Both the position numbers and the translations under genes were made by a program. A stretch of DNA of 53,305 bases from Thermoplasmatales archaeon. GTDB lineage: Archaea; Thermoplasmatota; Thermoplasmata; Thermoplasmatales; Thermoplasmataceae. This document shows positions 7,732 through 17,236 of this stretch, one piece after another. The DNA is taken from assembly GCA_014874365.1 (NCBI GenBank), contig JACWAH010000006.1, positions 1 to 53,305 of the forward strand, written 5' to 3'. How positions within the stretch are numbered: the first letter of the stretch is position 1; the number at the start of each line of letters is the position of its first letter. The notes beneath the pieces were generated by a model. It was not told where the DNA came from, did not search any database, and worked only from the letters and a program-made list of their open reading frames with translations.

Positions 7732-10700
7732 TCACTTTTTGGGAGTTTCACCCTTATTTTTCTGCCTTCTTCTAAAGTACATAAATCCAGACCCTACAAG
7801 GACAATTCCTATCGCTCCACCCAAGATTGCATATAAAGTAACGGGCGTACTGGAATTCGAGGAATTTGACGAGAACTTTACAGAAACATTAACTGCTGAT
7901 CCAGAAACCGTAATGTTTCCGGTCTGGTTTGTTATGCTGTACCCGTTGACTGTAGATATTGAGTAATGATAGGTACCATTCTGAACGGCGATGGTGAACA
8001 CCGTTCCGCTGACTGTGTGATTCACGTTATTGATGGTGACTGTCCAGGTTACGTTCGCACCCAAGCCCGTCTCCTTGATCGAAAGCTTATATTCCACCGG
8101 GTTAAACTGCACCGTCGCCGTAGACGGACCTCCACCGACAACAAAACTCCCGGGCACAGAAGAAAAGAGCTTGTTGTCCGTCCCTATAGTATAGAAGTAT
8201 GATTCCCCGCTGATCAACACAACGGTATAGGGCGATCCAGCTGCTATGGGGCCAGAAGAAGCCAATCCCGTAATGTTGACATACCAGGTTCCCTTTGTTA
8301 ATCCGTTTTCAGAGAATGTGACTGGATAAGCTTTCAGCAGGCTGAATACATGAACAGCATTGGTGGTAAAGGGATAATCAAGGTAGTACAAACTCTGTCC
8401 ATGGGAATCGAACACCATGTTAAAGGTCGGAAAAGAGACTGGTGCACTTCCCAGCACAGTATCGTTCAAAGGTGAAACAGCGGTAATGTTACCATTGTAT
8501 TTACCATAAGTAGATAGGTAATCAATTCCACTAACTGTGTCCAGCATTCCGGAAAAGACCATTCCATTAACGTCTGGTCCGTGATGATACGACATGGTTG
8601 ACAAGTTGAAAGTAAGGTTGCTGCTACCGTTTAAGTTGCCAACGATATAGTTCCCCGCTTCACCGAACGGAACCATGTCTCCAGGAGATTCTCCAAACGG
8701 TGCACGTATGTACTGCTCGCTTCCTGTGGAAACGTTGATGCCCACTACTCCTGAAATATTACCAACAAGCAATGTGTTGTCGTATACGGGAGGAGCATAT
8801 GCCAATGGGCCAAATAGGCCGACGGAGAAGGGAGCATGCATATTAGTGAAATTTACCTCGCTGAGCACGCTACCCGTAAGGTTGAATGTGTAAATAGTTC
8901 CGTTATTTTCGTTGAGGCCATCGTAACCGAAGGCATATAGCAAGTTGGGCTGCGTTCCGGGTACAATTGTGAAGAGTGTTTCAAATAATTGATTAACAGC
9001 AAACGTGCTTATCAATGATTCATTGACAGGATTGATAATATCTATTAACCCATTGTTTGCGTCCCCCACATAGAGGTATCCGTTGTTTGGATCGAAATAG
9101 CTGGTAACTGGACTTCCTGCATAAGGTAGCGTTATATTTCCAAGGTAAACCCCGGTTGTCAGGTTCATAACGGTCACATTATGACTGAAGAAAGATGTTA
9201 AAAACAACAGATTGTCCTTCTGGTCAAGTGCAATTGATGTAAGACCATTATAAGGTGAAGGGATGAGGGCATAACCTGAATAAGTCTTCTGTTCCAGTGG
9301 GTAGATGGTGCTGGTTCCCCTCAAATAGGATTGGTTAGCCGGAGATTGAAATGCTATCCTTAAGATGTTCCCTGCGCCATTTATTGAAAAACTTCCCATG
9401 TCAGGATAAGCCTGATAACCATCCGCACCGTTGATGTAAGCGGTATAAGTCCCGTTTCCTAGTGGTATTGTGACAAAAGGCGTAATCGAGTAGTATGATA
9501 TGTTATCAACAGCGACTGACCAATTTGCACCCGCAGGTAGTCCATATTCGGCGAAGGTCTCGTTGTAAGTTACCAACGTGAATGTCATATATACGGTTAT
9601 CGCACCGCCATTGACGGTAAAGCTTGAACTTGCATTTACCGGCCTGTATTGGTTATCTGTTGATGCAATTGTGTAATTGTAAGTGCCATCTGGAAGTGTA
9701 TAGGACTGGTTTCCAATACTTAATCCGCCATTAGCAATGCCAGTAACATTGGCTATGTTAAGAGTCCAAAAAGTAGAAGGAGGCAGGCCAGACTCAACAA
9801 TGCTAACTGTGTATCCCTGCAATGTCGATGGTAGGTTCAATCCGTTGGAAGTGGAATTAATCTCAAAAATCCAGTTGAAATTGTTAATGGTCGGAAAGTC
9901 TTTTGCCTGGAATCCCAGCGTAACGTTCAGCTTTTGCGTTATTGGTATCAACAAAGGTATTGTGGAATAATTTTCAATGACATTGTCAATGGTTGTGGAA
10001 ACCAGTGAAGTGTTAATAAAGCCTGTACCAAAAACGTGGTGAACAAGCGGATTCACGGAATTTGAAACATTGAACTCATAAGGTCCGGTGTTGTTATAAA
10101 CTGTTAACCCTATTGCATTTGTATGGTTCTCGGCCCAGCCGGTGGTCATTACCGGTGCCACAAAATCAAGACCACCGTTCCCAAATCCAACTCCCCCAAG
10201 ATCATAAGATGTGCTGTTGTTTGTATTAGGGGAATTCATTATGCCGTAGGCTTCAACGTACCCGGGAGCTTTATACTGCGTTTTGGAGGTTATGTAAGCG
10301 TCGGCTGACTTGAAAGTAATTCCGTTGTGTACTGCAAAACTCCCGGATCCCCCTGAGTTCCACATCTTACTGTTCAACGACGTACCGGAAAAGTTGTCGT
10401 AGAGATTGAAAATGTTCCATCCATCATCATACTGCCCATAGACCGCCGAAAGCTGGGGGGCCTCCCCGGTGGAGTAGTTATTCAATACGTTTGTAGAGAC
10501 AGGACTGGCAGCGTCCATATAGATTACAAGCAATGAATGGGCAGGAATGGATTGAGCTATCTTGAGCCAGTAAGTAGTATTGTTGTAAGTATAGCTGTTT
10601 CCAGACTCCAGCCAGGAGGGGACAATTGCGCCATAAAAATTCGTGAAAAAGATGTTTGAAAGATTCGCATTCTCATACGCTGAGTATAAGGAACTGTTAA

Positions 10701-10929
10701 CAACCAAACGTTCATCAAAATAGGCCGGGGTCGCGACCGAGAGATTATTTTTTATATATACCTGCGCAACGGTGCTATATGGCGGAGGCGACCCACTTGA
10801 GTGTCCCGTTGCCCCTGGAGCATGAGTTGGGTTCGGTGCAAAAGCCATTCCAGTCGCGATAAAACCGATAACGATTACTAAACTAACTATTTGTTTATAA
10901 CTCTTAAACACTGAAAGAGTGAGCATCAC
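7732..10929 (-). CDS. Large surface protein: DUF2341-like domain, Ig-like repeats, YVTN-type propeller, C-terminal anchor
   Basis: Up to 1065 residues. Order: signal sequence (SYKQIVSLVIVIGFIATGMAFA); a DUF2341/lectin-like region (about 45-370) with SIPAHSLLVIYMD and DGWNIFNLYDNFSG; two Ig-like repeats opening with ESGLPPSTFW and EYGLPAGANW; a beta-propeller of NNGYLYVGD-type blades (about 545-880); two more repeats opening with ENGLTKGTWY and ETGLGANVTW; a Ser/Asn linker; a membrane helix (about 1033-1052) and RRRQKNKG. Many N-x-S/T sites are present. This is a cell-surface glycoprotein, possibly for adhesion or binding polymers. The real start may be GTG at 10911, which lies 25 bp after a TATA-like box and gives a tidier signal peptide. 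Confidence 0.85.
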   Translation of the reverse strand: MMLTLSVFKSYKQIVSLVIVIGFIATGMAFAPNPTHAPGATGHSSGSPPPYSTVAQVYIKNNLSVATPAYFDERLVVNSSLYSAYENANLSNIFFTNFYGAIVPSWLESGNSYTYNNTTYWLKIAQSIPAHSLLVIYMDAASPVSTNVLNNYSTGEAPQLSAVYGQYDDGWNIFNLYDNFSGTSLNSKMWNSGGSGSFAVHNGITFKSADAYITSKTQYKAPGYVEAYGIMNSPNTNNSTSYDLGGVGFGNGGLDFVAPVMTTGWAENHTNAIGLTVYNNTGPYEFNVSNSVNPLVHHVFGTGFINTSLVSTTIDNVIENYSTIPLLIPITQKLNVTLGFQAKDFPTINNFNWIFEINSTSNGLNLPSTLQGYTVSIVESGLPPSTFWTLNIANVTGIANGGLSIGNQSYTLPDGTYNYTIASTDNQYRPVNASSSFTVNGGAITVYMTFTLVTYNETFAEYGLPAGANWSVAVDNISYYSITPFVTIPLGNGTYTAYINGADGYQAYPDMGSFSINGAGNILRIAFQSPANQSYLRGTSTIYPLEQKTYSGYALIPSPYNGLTSIALDQKDNLLFLTSFFSHNVTVMNLTTGVYLGNITLPYAGSPVTSYFDPNNGYLYVGDANNGLIDIINPVNESLISTFAVNQLFETLFTIVPGTQPNLLYAFGYDGLNENNGTIYTFNLTGSVLSEVNFTNMHAPFSVGLFGPLAYAPPVYDNTLLVGNISGVVGINVSTGSEQYIRAPFGESPGDMVPFGEAGNYIVGNLNGSSNLTFNLSTMSYHHGPDVNGMVFSGMLDTVSGIDYLSTYGKYNGNITAVSPLNDTVLGSAPVSFPTFNMVFDSHGQSLYYLDYPFTTNAVHVFSLLKAYPVTFSENGLTKGTWYVNITGLASSGPIAAGSPYTVVLISGESYFYTIGTDNKLFSSVPGSFVVGGGPSTATVQFNPVEYKLSIKETGLGANVTWTVTINNVNHTVSGTVFTIAVQNGTYHYSISTVNGYSITNQTGNITVSGSAVNVSVKFSSNSSNSSTPVTLYAILGGAIGIVLVGSGFMYFRRRQKNKGETPKK

Positions 10930-10930
10930 C

Positions 10931-10962
10931 TTATATTTAATTGTTAGTTGAATAATTATTCA
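10931..10962 (-). promoter_or_regulatory. Promoter and 14-bp palindrome upstream of the surface-protein gene
   Basis: TGAATAATTATTCA (10949-10962) is a perfect palindrome flanked by two direct AGTTGAA copies (10946-10952 and 10962-10968). It lies just upstream of a TATA-like TTAAATATAAG (10931-10941). It is a candidate regulator site for the surface protein. Confidence 0.45.
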
Positions 10963-11014
10963 GTTGAAACCTTTTATCCAAGTCGCTGTATCTGGACGGA
11001 AATCTCATAAGATT

Positions 11015-11521
11015 TCACTTCCATACTAAAAACCAGTTCCCCTTTTCTTCAATATTGAATCCTCTCTCTTTACCTGCAGAAATAATTGAATCCTTGTTTT
11101 TTCCCAGTTCCAGGGCACTGTGGGGGTTATATATGCCAGAGGAAACAGGGTCCCAATCTGTAATTATTACCCTGCTAGAGGTCACCCTCTCTATCTCTTT
11201 AAATGCTGCTGGAATATTGCTCACATGATGGAAAGAACTGATTGCTATAGTTGTTGTGAATTCCTTGTCTTTGAAAGGCATGTTTTCAACACCGGCCTTT
11301 TCAAGCCTTAGTCGCCCATCAGTGATCTGGTCCCTGAACTCTTCTCTTAATTCATCGAAACGCCAAGCTTCAGGATCGATTGATACGACATTTAATCCAT
11401 CTGCGTGGAGGAGCTTTGTCACTACGGTTCCAAACCCGGTTCCCACATCCAGAATTCTATCCCCTTTGATCAGGTGAAAAACGTTTCCGATTATCTCTTC
11501 CAGTTTACTTCCTTCGTTCAC
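11015..11521 (-). CDS. Class I SAM-dependent methyltransferase
   Basis: 168 residues. ILDVGTGFGTVV (near residues 24-35) is SAM-binding motif I, VVSIDPE is the acidic end of strand 2, and TTIAISSFHHV is motif IV/post-motif II. This is the compact UbiE/Methyltransf_11 type. The substrate is unknown. The start is GTG at 11521. The protein is short for the family, ending soon after the core fold (GNWFLVWK), so little substrate-binding extension is present. It is co-directional with the surface-protein gene but separated from it by about 85 bp. Confidence 0.82.
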   Translation of the reverse strand: MNEGSKLEEIIGNVFHLIKGDRILDVGTGFGTVVTKLLHADGLNVVSIDPEAWRFDELREEFRDQITDGRLRLEKAGVENMPFKDKEFTTTIAISSFHHVSNIPAAFKEIERVTSSRVIITDWDPVSSGIYNPHSALELGKNKDSIISAGKERGFNIEEKGNWFLVWK

Positions 11522-11582
11522 ACTCTCTGAGTGTTATTTTTCCTAAAAGTTTAACGGTCTTCCTGATTAGGAACAAAATGGC

Positions 11583-12023
11583 TCATTGCCCGGGAGGACT
11601 GCCCACGCTTCGAGGCTTGCTCCTGTCTTTCTTCCTGCCAACATGTCCGGGTTTGTGGTATTCCAGCCCAAGGACAAAATCCACTATTCCCATGAAAAAG
11701 AGTGCGTATGCGGCATACCTGATTCCTGCTGAATCATTCATGTATGCGAAAAAGGTTATCAATAAAACCAGTCCCGTTCCAACAAGGGAAAGCGTAAAAG
11801 CTTCGTATTCCCTGTCCCTGAAATAATGCTCCTCAATGAATGCCAGTACTATAGCAGCAAGGGCAAGGACCCAAAGAGGTTCCTGGGTGGTGAGCGATGT
11901 CGTTGAAATATTGATCGTTCCGTGCAGGAAGTAACCCAACAAACCCAAAATTACAAATGGGGAGACCAGTATGAGCCCCCTAAGCAGGTAAAATATGCCT
12001 CCCAAAAGCATTGAAATCTTCAT
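11583..12023 (-). CDS. Four-helix membrane protein, unknown
   Basis: 146 residues with about four hydrophobic segments (VSPFVILGLLGYFLHG; LWVLALAAIVLAFI; FTLSLVGTGLVLLITFFAY; YAAYALFFMGIVDFVLG). A charged loop EEHYFRDREYE lies between helices 2 and 3, and the C-terminal tail is basic (GRKKDRSKPR). I do not recognise the family. The start ATG at 12023 is clear. The gene is on the same strand as the next membrane-protein gene upstream, about 70 bp away, so they may be co-transcribed. Confidence 0.7.
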   Translation of the reverse strand: MKISMLLGGIFYLLRGLILVSPFVILGLLGYFLHGTINISTTSLTTQEPLWVLALAAIVLAFIEEHYFRDREYEAFTLSLVGTGLVLLITFFAYMNDSAGIRYAAYALFFMGIVDFVLGLEYHKPGHVGRKKDRSKPRSVGSPPGQ

Positions 12024-12092
12024 TTTAATGCAACCTTGGCAAGCTGGCTACGGGCCAGACTCAGCTGAAAGTCGTAAATCATGTGCTGTATT

Positions 12093-12752
12093 TTAACTTT
12101 TCAACGCTTTTTCTTCTTCCTTTTCCCGTCTTACTTCTCTACCCAGATTCTTCCTGCGTCTCTTCTCCCACTCCTGGAGCGTAACGCCAACGACGTATAG
12201 GAACGCTACGAGAGATTCCGCGATTAGAGATGTGATACCTAGCTTAATCAGGGCATAGTAACCGGCAGCTGCACCAACGATTCCTGAAATCACATGCACA
12301 AATTCCTTGTAAAGCACGTACGCAATGGCAAATCCTACAACAGCAGCCCCAATGGCGTAATACAGTGTAAGACCAATGTAATCAATTGATATGAGGTAAA
12401 TTAGGTAGGCAAATCCAAGCGAAAGACCAATCCTTATTGCAAGAGTTAAGACTATGGCACCAATAATCGCACCTATGGCGATCACTATCAGTATCGGCAG
12501 GGATGTGTAGCCAAGATACTTGACAATATTGTACGAAAAATACCCGCCCAGGTACAATCCTGCAGCCGTAAAGACCACTTTCCATGATTTGTTTCCTCTA
12601 AACATCAACGCTATTCCTATAGCGAGCAGGGCGACAAAGAGTAACTGGGTTTCAAGCGCTGTCAGCCCGGTCGGTACCGCAATAGCGGAAAGAAACAGAT
12701 TCTTAAGGTACTGTAACGTTATTGCTGTCACGGGCATAACTACGCTATTCAC
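12093..12752 (-). CDS. Polytopic membrane protein, paralogue of the one at 51943-52560
   Basis: 219 residues with about seven hydrophobic segments and a strongly basic/acidic tail (EWEKRRRKNLGREVRREKEEEK). It shares layout with the 51943-52560 protein: an amphipathic N-terminus with a LK(N/)-type segment, an IAIA-type first helix ending in a basic GRKxxxx or GNKSW loop, a Gly-rich GYFSYN or GWFSSY segment, and a final IG(V/I)xxQE or IGIATHV segment. The architecture resembles TMEM198-like proteins. Function unknown. The start is GTG at 12752; ATG at 12737 is an alternative. Confidence 0.7.
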   Translation of the reverse strand: MNSVVMPVTAITLQYLKNLFLSAIAVPTGLTALETQLLFVALLAIGIALMFRGNKSWKVVFTAAGLYLGGYFSYNIVKYLGYTSLPILIVIAIGAIIGAIVLTLAIRIGLSLGFAYLIYLISIDYIGLTLYYAIGAAVVGFAIAYVLYKEFVHVISGIVGAAAGYYALIKLGITSLIAESLVAFLYVVGVTLQEWEKRRRKNLGREVRREKEEEKALKS

Positions 12753-13013
12753 GTATTTGAATATTTCGGAAATTCGTGATCCAAATTAGTCCCTCCCCAA
12801 ATTACTTAGGATCATAAACATAATTAACGGTAAAGATAGACTACTCCTGGTTTCTCTCACAAAGTAAACCGAAAGGAGGACTGCCCCCACGTTCAACAAA
12901 AATCAGTAATCTAGAAAGCTCACGGAAACAATCCGGGAATCAGAGTTTAAACCCCTTGGTTACAACATGAAGAGGCAGAACAAGAGGGCTCATGCATATT
13001 TACTCAACACAGT

Positions 13014-14129
13014 TTATCCCAACATTATGAATATCTTTCTCTTTTTAAGTTCACTTAGTATGAGATCGAATATTTCCTTGTTTTCACCTATGGTTTCCAA
13101 CGGTGCATATCCAGATTTCCTTATCTTCCCTCTGGCTATAAGTTGTGCAATTATGGATGCCGGGAATGCGGTAGTTCTTCCCATTGATGTGAGTGCATCC
13201 GTCGCGGTTGAGTGATCGGACATTTCAGCTGAGAAAGTTTTCATCATGCCTTCTTTCATGCCGGTGACAGTCACCCTGAACAGAACCAGGTCTCCGATAT
13301 CATTGTTTTTCAGTTCACTGTCCAGGAGTTTTTCGCTCACTTCCCTGGGAGAAACCTCCACGCCGGCCACTTTCAGGGTTTCAGATGAGAAATATCCAAG
13401 TTCCCTCAAGAGTTTGACTTTCTCACAGTGCCCTCTGTAACGGACGGTTTTTTCAAACATATTTGAAACTGGCTTGATGGTGTGAACCAGCGTTCTCAAC
13501 CCATCTGTATAAAACGCTTCATATTTCCTCCCCCCAAATTCAATGTCTTCCAGGCCGGATAGGGCTTCCACCTTAGTCATTTTTCCACTTTCTATCACTG
13601 TACAGGGATTCACGTATTCGTCGACTACGCTCTCTATAGCAAAAACGACCTTGTATTCAAGTGGCGGTATAGGCTTGTCGGGCAATCCTCCCACATATAT
13701 TTTTACATTTTCCACGATGTCAAGGTCATTGGTAAATCTTCCAACGATCAGGTTTGTCAATCCAGGCGCAAGTCCTGCATCCGGTACAATAAGAAAATTT
13801 CCTCCAGACCGGAGTTTTTCAGGAGAAAGCACATCGTTTCCAAAGGTTATGTCCACCAGCCTGGAATTATTCTCCTCCGCCAGTTTGAACAATTTAGGCC
13901 TGAAGCGTGCAGGCAGAGCCGAAACTACCACTGTATCGCTTTTGAAGACTTCCTTGCTGTTTTTCTGGTCAAGGGGGTCCTGCCTGAAAAAGGAAACGTT
14001 TTCCTTGTGATCGCTTGGAAAAACACCCTGTGGGTCGTATACGGCAATATTCGCGTTACCCGAATAAGTTGACAGATCCTTGAGAATTGCCTTGCCAATC
14101 TTTCCAAATCCAAGCACAGCAAATTTCAT
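13014..14129 (-). CDS. Saccharopine dehydrogenase-like NAD(P) oxidoreductase
   Basis: 371 residues. The N-terminal Rossmann motif GFGKIGKAIL (residues 7-16) binds NAD(P), and VVSALPARF and LVDITFGND follow as in Lys9-like proteins. PDAGLAPGLTNLI and GGLPDKPIPPLEYKVVF are strongly conserved landmarks of the saccharopine dehydrogenase family. The C-terminal domain ends with SMGRTTAFPASIIAQLIARG, also characteristic. The substrate could be saccharopine or a related amino-acid conjugate (for example carboxynorspermidine-type). Genomic context does not settle it: it stands alone, co-directional with the downstream TPP-enzyme genes, with a gap of about 134 bp. Confidence 0.85.
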   Translation of the reverse strand: MKFAVLGFGKIGKAILKDLSTYSGNANIAVYDPQGVFPSDHKENVSFFRQDPLDQKNSKEVFKSDTVVVSALPARFRPKLFKLAEENNSRLVDITFGNDVLSPEKLRSGGNFLIVPDAGLAPGLTNLIVGRFTNDLDIVENVKIYVGGLPDKPIPPLEYKVVFAIESVVDEYVNPCTVIESGKMTKVEALSGLEDIEFGGRKYEAFYTDGLRTLVHTIKPVSNMFEKTVRYRGHCEKVKLLRELGYFSSETLKVAGVEVSPREVSEKLLDSELKNNDIGDLVLFRVTVTGMKEGMMKTFSAEMSDHSTATDALTSMGRTTAFPASIIAQLIARGKIRKSGYAPLETIGENKEIFDLILSELKKRKIFIMLG

Positions 14130-14263
14130 GGATGGGTATACTCTGTTTCATAATTACGGTTATCTTCACTTACCTGCTTGAGCTTGACATATGGTTGTAT
14201 TGCCCCTATACCTGTATGACTCGACTCTTTTTCTATCGTACCAGCTCAGCGATTCTGTAAAAA

Positions 14264-15808
14264 TCATGGAAACAGCTTTTGCACGCTCCTGTCCATGTCT
14301 ATCACCAGAAGCTTTGGGTCTCTGCCTTCCTTAAGCCAGTTAAGCTCTTCCAGTTCTGCGCCGGCTTTCCTTGACTGTACTCCAAACGCTTCTGATATTT
14401 TTTCAATGTCCGTTTGAACATTGAACATTTCCGAGTTTTCCATTTCCGGATAGTAGCTCTTGGAATAGCTCTTCAGTATGGAATATCCTGCGTTATTCAG
14501 CACTACTATTTTCAGTGGCAGGGAGTATCTTTTCAAGGTATAGAGTGCCTGGATTGTGTACATTATCGACCCATCGCCGATAATTGCCAGGACCTTATCT
14601 GAAACCGTTGCAATTCCTGCACTGGCTGGAATTCCCCAGCCAAGCATCCCTGACTTTGCGGTAAAGTATGAATTGCGGGAATACTCGAGCGTTTTCCTGA
14701 CCGTACCGGTATTGGAAATCGACTCGTCGACAATTGCGTATCCACTGAATGCTTTCCTGATTTTCGAAGTAATATAACTGATTCCCATTTTGCGTTTGTC
14801 CCTCGCAGCGTCTCCCGCGCCGGCCAGGTTTTCCTGCGGGGAAAAATCACCCTTTCTCTTTGCCACTGATTCCAGTTTTTCAAGGAATATTCGTGGATTA
14901 CATATATAAGAATCTCCAAGCTTGTTGTCAGGGTTCAACCCGACATAGATGATCTTTTTCCCCTGCAGAAGCGGGGAAGGCAGGTAAGGATACAGGGTTA
15001 TAGTCGCACCGACGAGCAGGATAAGGTCGTGCTTGAGCATCTGAACGTTTATTGGCGTCGAGGCGGGGAGCAAATCACCTGCGAATCCTTTCCTGCTGGT
15101 ATCATATGGGGACCTGCTCGACAAAGGTTCGCCATAAGCTGGGATTCCGAGGATTTCAGTTATTCGTGCAGCCTGGGGGAGTGCATCATATTCGTCTATT
15201 TCGGAACCAAAAATAATTGCCGGGTTGGTGGACGATTCCAGTGCAGCCCATATTTCACTGACTGCCTTGATTTCAAGTAGGTTGTTCTCAGGGAGGTTTG
15301 TTTCCAGCCCTGAATAATAAGACTCCTGGTCCATTATGTTCATTGGGAATGAAAGAAATACAGGTCCTCTGGGAGCCTCCATGCTTATCCTCGCTGCCCT
15401 CTTGATTGCAGGCTCTATGTCGGCAGCATCCCTTATTTCATAACTGTATTTTACTGCTGATCCTACCAGCCCCCTCAAGTCATGGCTCAGCAGAGGTTCA
15501 TAGAACTGGTGCCTGGTATCCTGCTGTCCTGAAGTTATGATTATCGGTGAACGGTTCATCCTGGCCGTGTGAATGAAGGCCATGGAATGCCCGACCCCTG
15601 GCAGGGTGTGCAGGTTGACCATTGATGGCCTTCCCAGGTACTGGGATCGTCCATCGGCCATGCCTACTGAAATGGAGTCGAGAAGCGTGAGGATATAGTC
15701 CTTTATCGACCGCAACATGGGGATTTCAGTACTTCCAGGATTTCCAAACATCGGGAGCAGTTTCAGGTCTTTTATGGTTTCAGAGAAGACCTCGTATGCT
15801 TTCGTCAT
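14264..15808 (-). CDS. Benzoylformate decarboxylase-like TPP enzyme with altered active site
   Basis: 514 residues in three domains. FGNPGSTEIP (Ser26), VNLHTLPGVGH (His67) and TSGQQ match benzoylformate decarboxylase closely, as do IVDES and the TPP motif GDGSIMYTIQAL...NN. Two catalytic positions differ. The TPP-activating Glu (in 'LQEACVVG') is Asp44 here (LLDSISVG), and the His in the 'FRYHQY' region is replaced by Pro (TLYPYL). The enzyme should still bind TPP/Mg and act on a 2-oxoacid or acyl donor, but the rate or the reaction may differ. It is the second gene of a two-gene operon, overlapping the 2-hydroxyacid dehydrogenase by 4 bp. Confidence 0.85.
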   Translation of the reverse strand: MTKAYEVFSETIKDLKLLPMFGNPGSTEIPMLRSIKDYILTLLDSISVGMADGRSQYLGRPSMVNLHTLPGVGHSMAFIHTARMNRSPIIITSGQQDTRHQFYEPLLSHDLRGLVGSAVKYSYEIRDAADIEPAIKRAARISMEAPRGPVFLSFPMNIMDQESYYSGLETNLPENNLLEIKAVSEIWAALESSTNPAIIFGSEIDEYDALPQAARITEILGIPAYGEPLSSRSPYDTSRKGFAGDLLPASTPINVQMLKHDLILLVGATITLYPYLPSPLLQGKKIIYVGLNPDNKLGDSYICNPRIFLEKLESVAKRKGDFSPQENLAGAGDAARDKRKMGISYITSKIRKAFSGYAIVDESISNTGTVRKTLEYSRNSYFTAKSGMLGWGIPASAGIATVSDKVLAIIGDGSIMYTIQALYTLKRYSLPLKIVVLNNAGYSILKSYSKSYYPEMENSEMFNVQTDIEKISEAFGVQSRKAGAELEELNWLKEGRDPKLLVIDMDRSVQKLFP

Positions 15809-16734
15809 ATCACCCGGTAAAGCGGATCTATTCCCTGAACATACTTCAGGACATTGGATATTGTCTCTGTTATGAATCTCCCCTGGCTTTCCATTGTTAC
15901 TCCAGCAATGTGAGGCGAAAATATCACGTTGTCGAGACTGAACAGTTCGGAACTGAAATCCGGGGGTTCTTTCGGATACACGTCAATGCCTGCCATTATC
16001 CCTCTTTTCTTTATTGCTTCTATCAGGGCATCTTCCACGACTACCTCTCCCCTGGATGTGTTAATGAAAATTGCCCCTCCCTTCATCCTTGAGAATTTGT
16101 TCATGTCAAACAGACCCTCGGTCGAATCGGTTAACGGAAGATGAATGCTCACTATGTCCGATTTCTGCAGGAGGGGATCTAATTCAGAAAATCTGGCTCC
16201 AAGCGACTCTTCCTGATCTTCCGTCAGCCTGACTGGATCGTAATAAATGATGTTTGCTCCGAAAAAGAGGAGCCTCTCTGCCAGTTTCTTTCCAATTGCG
16301 CCCATTCCCACAATGCCGAATACCTTTCCTGATAGTTCTCTGGAATTTGTCAGAACCGGCCAGGTACCACTCCTGAGTGTTTTGTCAAAGAAGATCAGGT
16401 TCTTGAGGATTGCCAGCACCATTGCTATAACGTGCTCCGCAACGCTTTCCTTGTTTGCTATTGGAATGTTGGACATGTGAATACCCTTCTCTTTCAGTGC
16501 TGAAAGATCGACGTTGTCATACCCTGTGCTTGCAACCTGGATAAACTTGACCTCCGGCATTTTTGAGATAAGTTTTGAATCAACTGGAGTGAAAGTAGTG
16601 ACAATCAGGACTTCACAGTCAGAGTGCTGAAAATCGGTATTGGTGGAAACCTCAATTCCAGGTAGTATTGAGTTTACGGTGCCCTTGATTTCTTCAATTG
16701 GGAGGAACGGTGGCAGTATTGCAAGAATTCTCAT
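15805..16734 (-). CDS. D-isomer specific 2-hydroxyacid dehydrogenase
   Basis: 309 residues. The Rossmann motif GIVGMGAIGKKLAERL is near residue 140. Catalytic residues are visible as Arg in INTSRGEVV, Glu in DVYPKEPP and His in PHIAG. It lacks any ACT-type C-terminal domain, so it is a glyoxylate/hydroxypyruvate-reductase or D-lactate-dehydrogenase-like form rather than long SerA. Its stop overlaps the ATG of the TPP-dependent decarboxylase gene by 4 bp (ATGA), suggesting the pair interconverts a 2-hydroxyacid and a 2-oxoacid and then decarboxylates it (inference). The ATG is at 16734. Confidence 0.88.
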   Translation of the reverse strand: MRILAILPPFLPIEEIKGTVNSILPGIEVSTNTDFQHSDCEVLIVTTFTPVDSKLISKMPEVKFIQVASTGYDNVDLSALKEKGIHMSNIPIANKESVAEHVIAMVLAILKNLIFFDKTLRSGTWPVLTNSRELSGKVFGIVGMGAIGKKLAERLLFFGANIIYYDPVRLTEDQEESLGARFSELDPLLQKSDIVSIHLPLTDSTEGLFDMNKFSRMKGGAIFINTSRGEVVVEDALIEAIKKRGIMAGIDVYPKEPPDFSSELFSLDNVIFSPHIAGVTMESQGRFITETISNVLKYVQGIDPLYRVI

Positions 16735-16825
16735 TGAAAATGAATCTCACTTCCAATAGATAATACATTTGCTACTACCCTCAAAAGTACACATCTTTAT
16801 GTAGACGCAAGTAGTTCAATCATTC

Positions 16826-17230
16826 ATGCCTAAATTTCCGTCAGAAGAGTGGGCAAAGGAATATGTTGACAAATTGAATTCCAACGAATCATACAAAGAT
16901 TCGGGCAGGAAGTGGGAAGGAGACATAACTTTCGTAATAGAGGAGGATGAGGGAAACCCGGATAACGCATACCTGTACCTTGATCTTTTCCACGGAAGTT
17001 GCAGGAAGTATCAGTATGGACTGGATCCATCATCTTTCCCGAAATCAGAATTCAGGTATATTGGAAAGTATTCCAACTGGATCAGGTTGATACACGGCGA
17101 GATTGACCCAATCAAGGGGGTTCTCACAGGCAAATTCAAGCTTGAAGGATCAATGATGAAGATAATGCGTTTCACGCGCGCTGCAAAAGACATGGTAAAC
17201 ACCGCTTCCACCGTTGCCCTGGACCAGTGA
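16826..17230 (+). CDS. SCP2 sterol-transfer family protein
   Basis: 134 residues, a single SCP2 domain. It starts with FPSEEWAKEYVDKLNSN, typical of archaeal and actinobacterial SCP2-like proteins, followed by beta strands (ITFVIEED, AYLYLDLFHGSC) and a helical end with LEGSMMKIMRFTRAAKDMV. SCP2 domains bind lipids or acyl chains in a hydrophobic tunnel. It is the first gene of a plus-strand operon with Fe-alcohol dehydrogenase (6 bp gap) and aldehyde dehydrogenase. That context suggests handling of a hydrophobic alcohol or aldehyde (inference). A TATA-like TCTTTATGTA lies near 16794. Confidence 0.85.
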   Translation: MPKFPSEEWAKEYVDKLNSNESYKDSGRKWEGDITFVIEEDEGNPDNAYLYLDLFHGSCRKYQYGLDPSSFPKSEFRYIGKYSNWIRLIHGEIDPIKGVLTGKFKLEGSMMKIMRFTRAAKDMVNTASTVALDQ

Positions 17231-17236
17231 TTTTAC

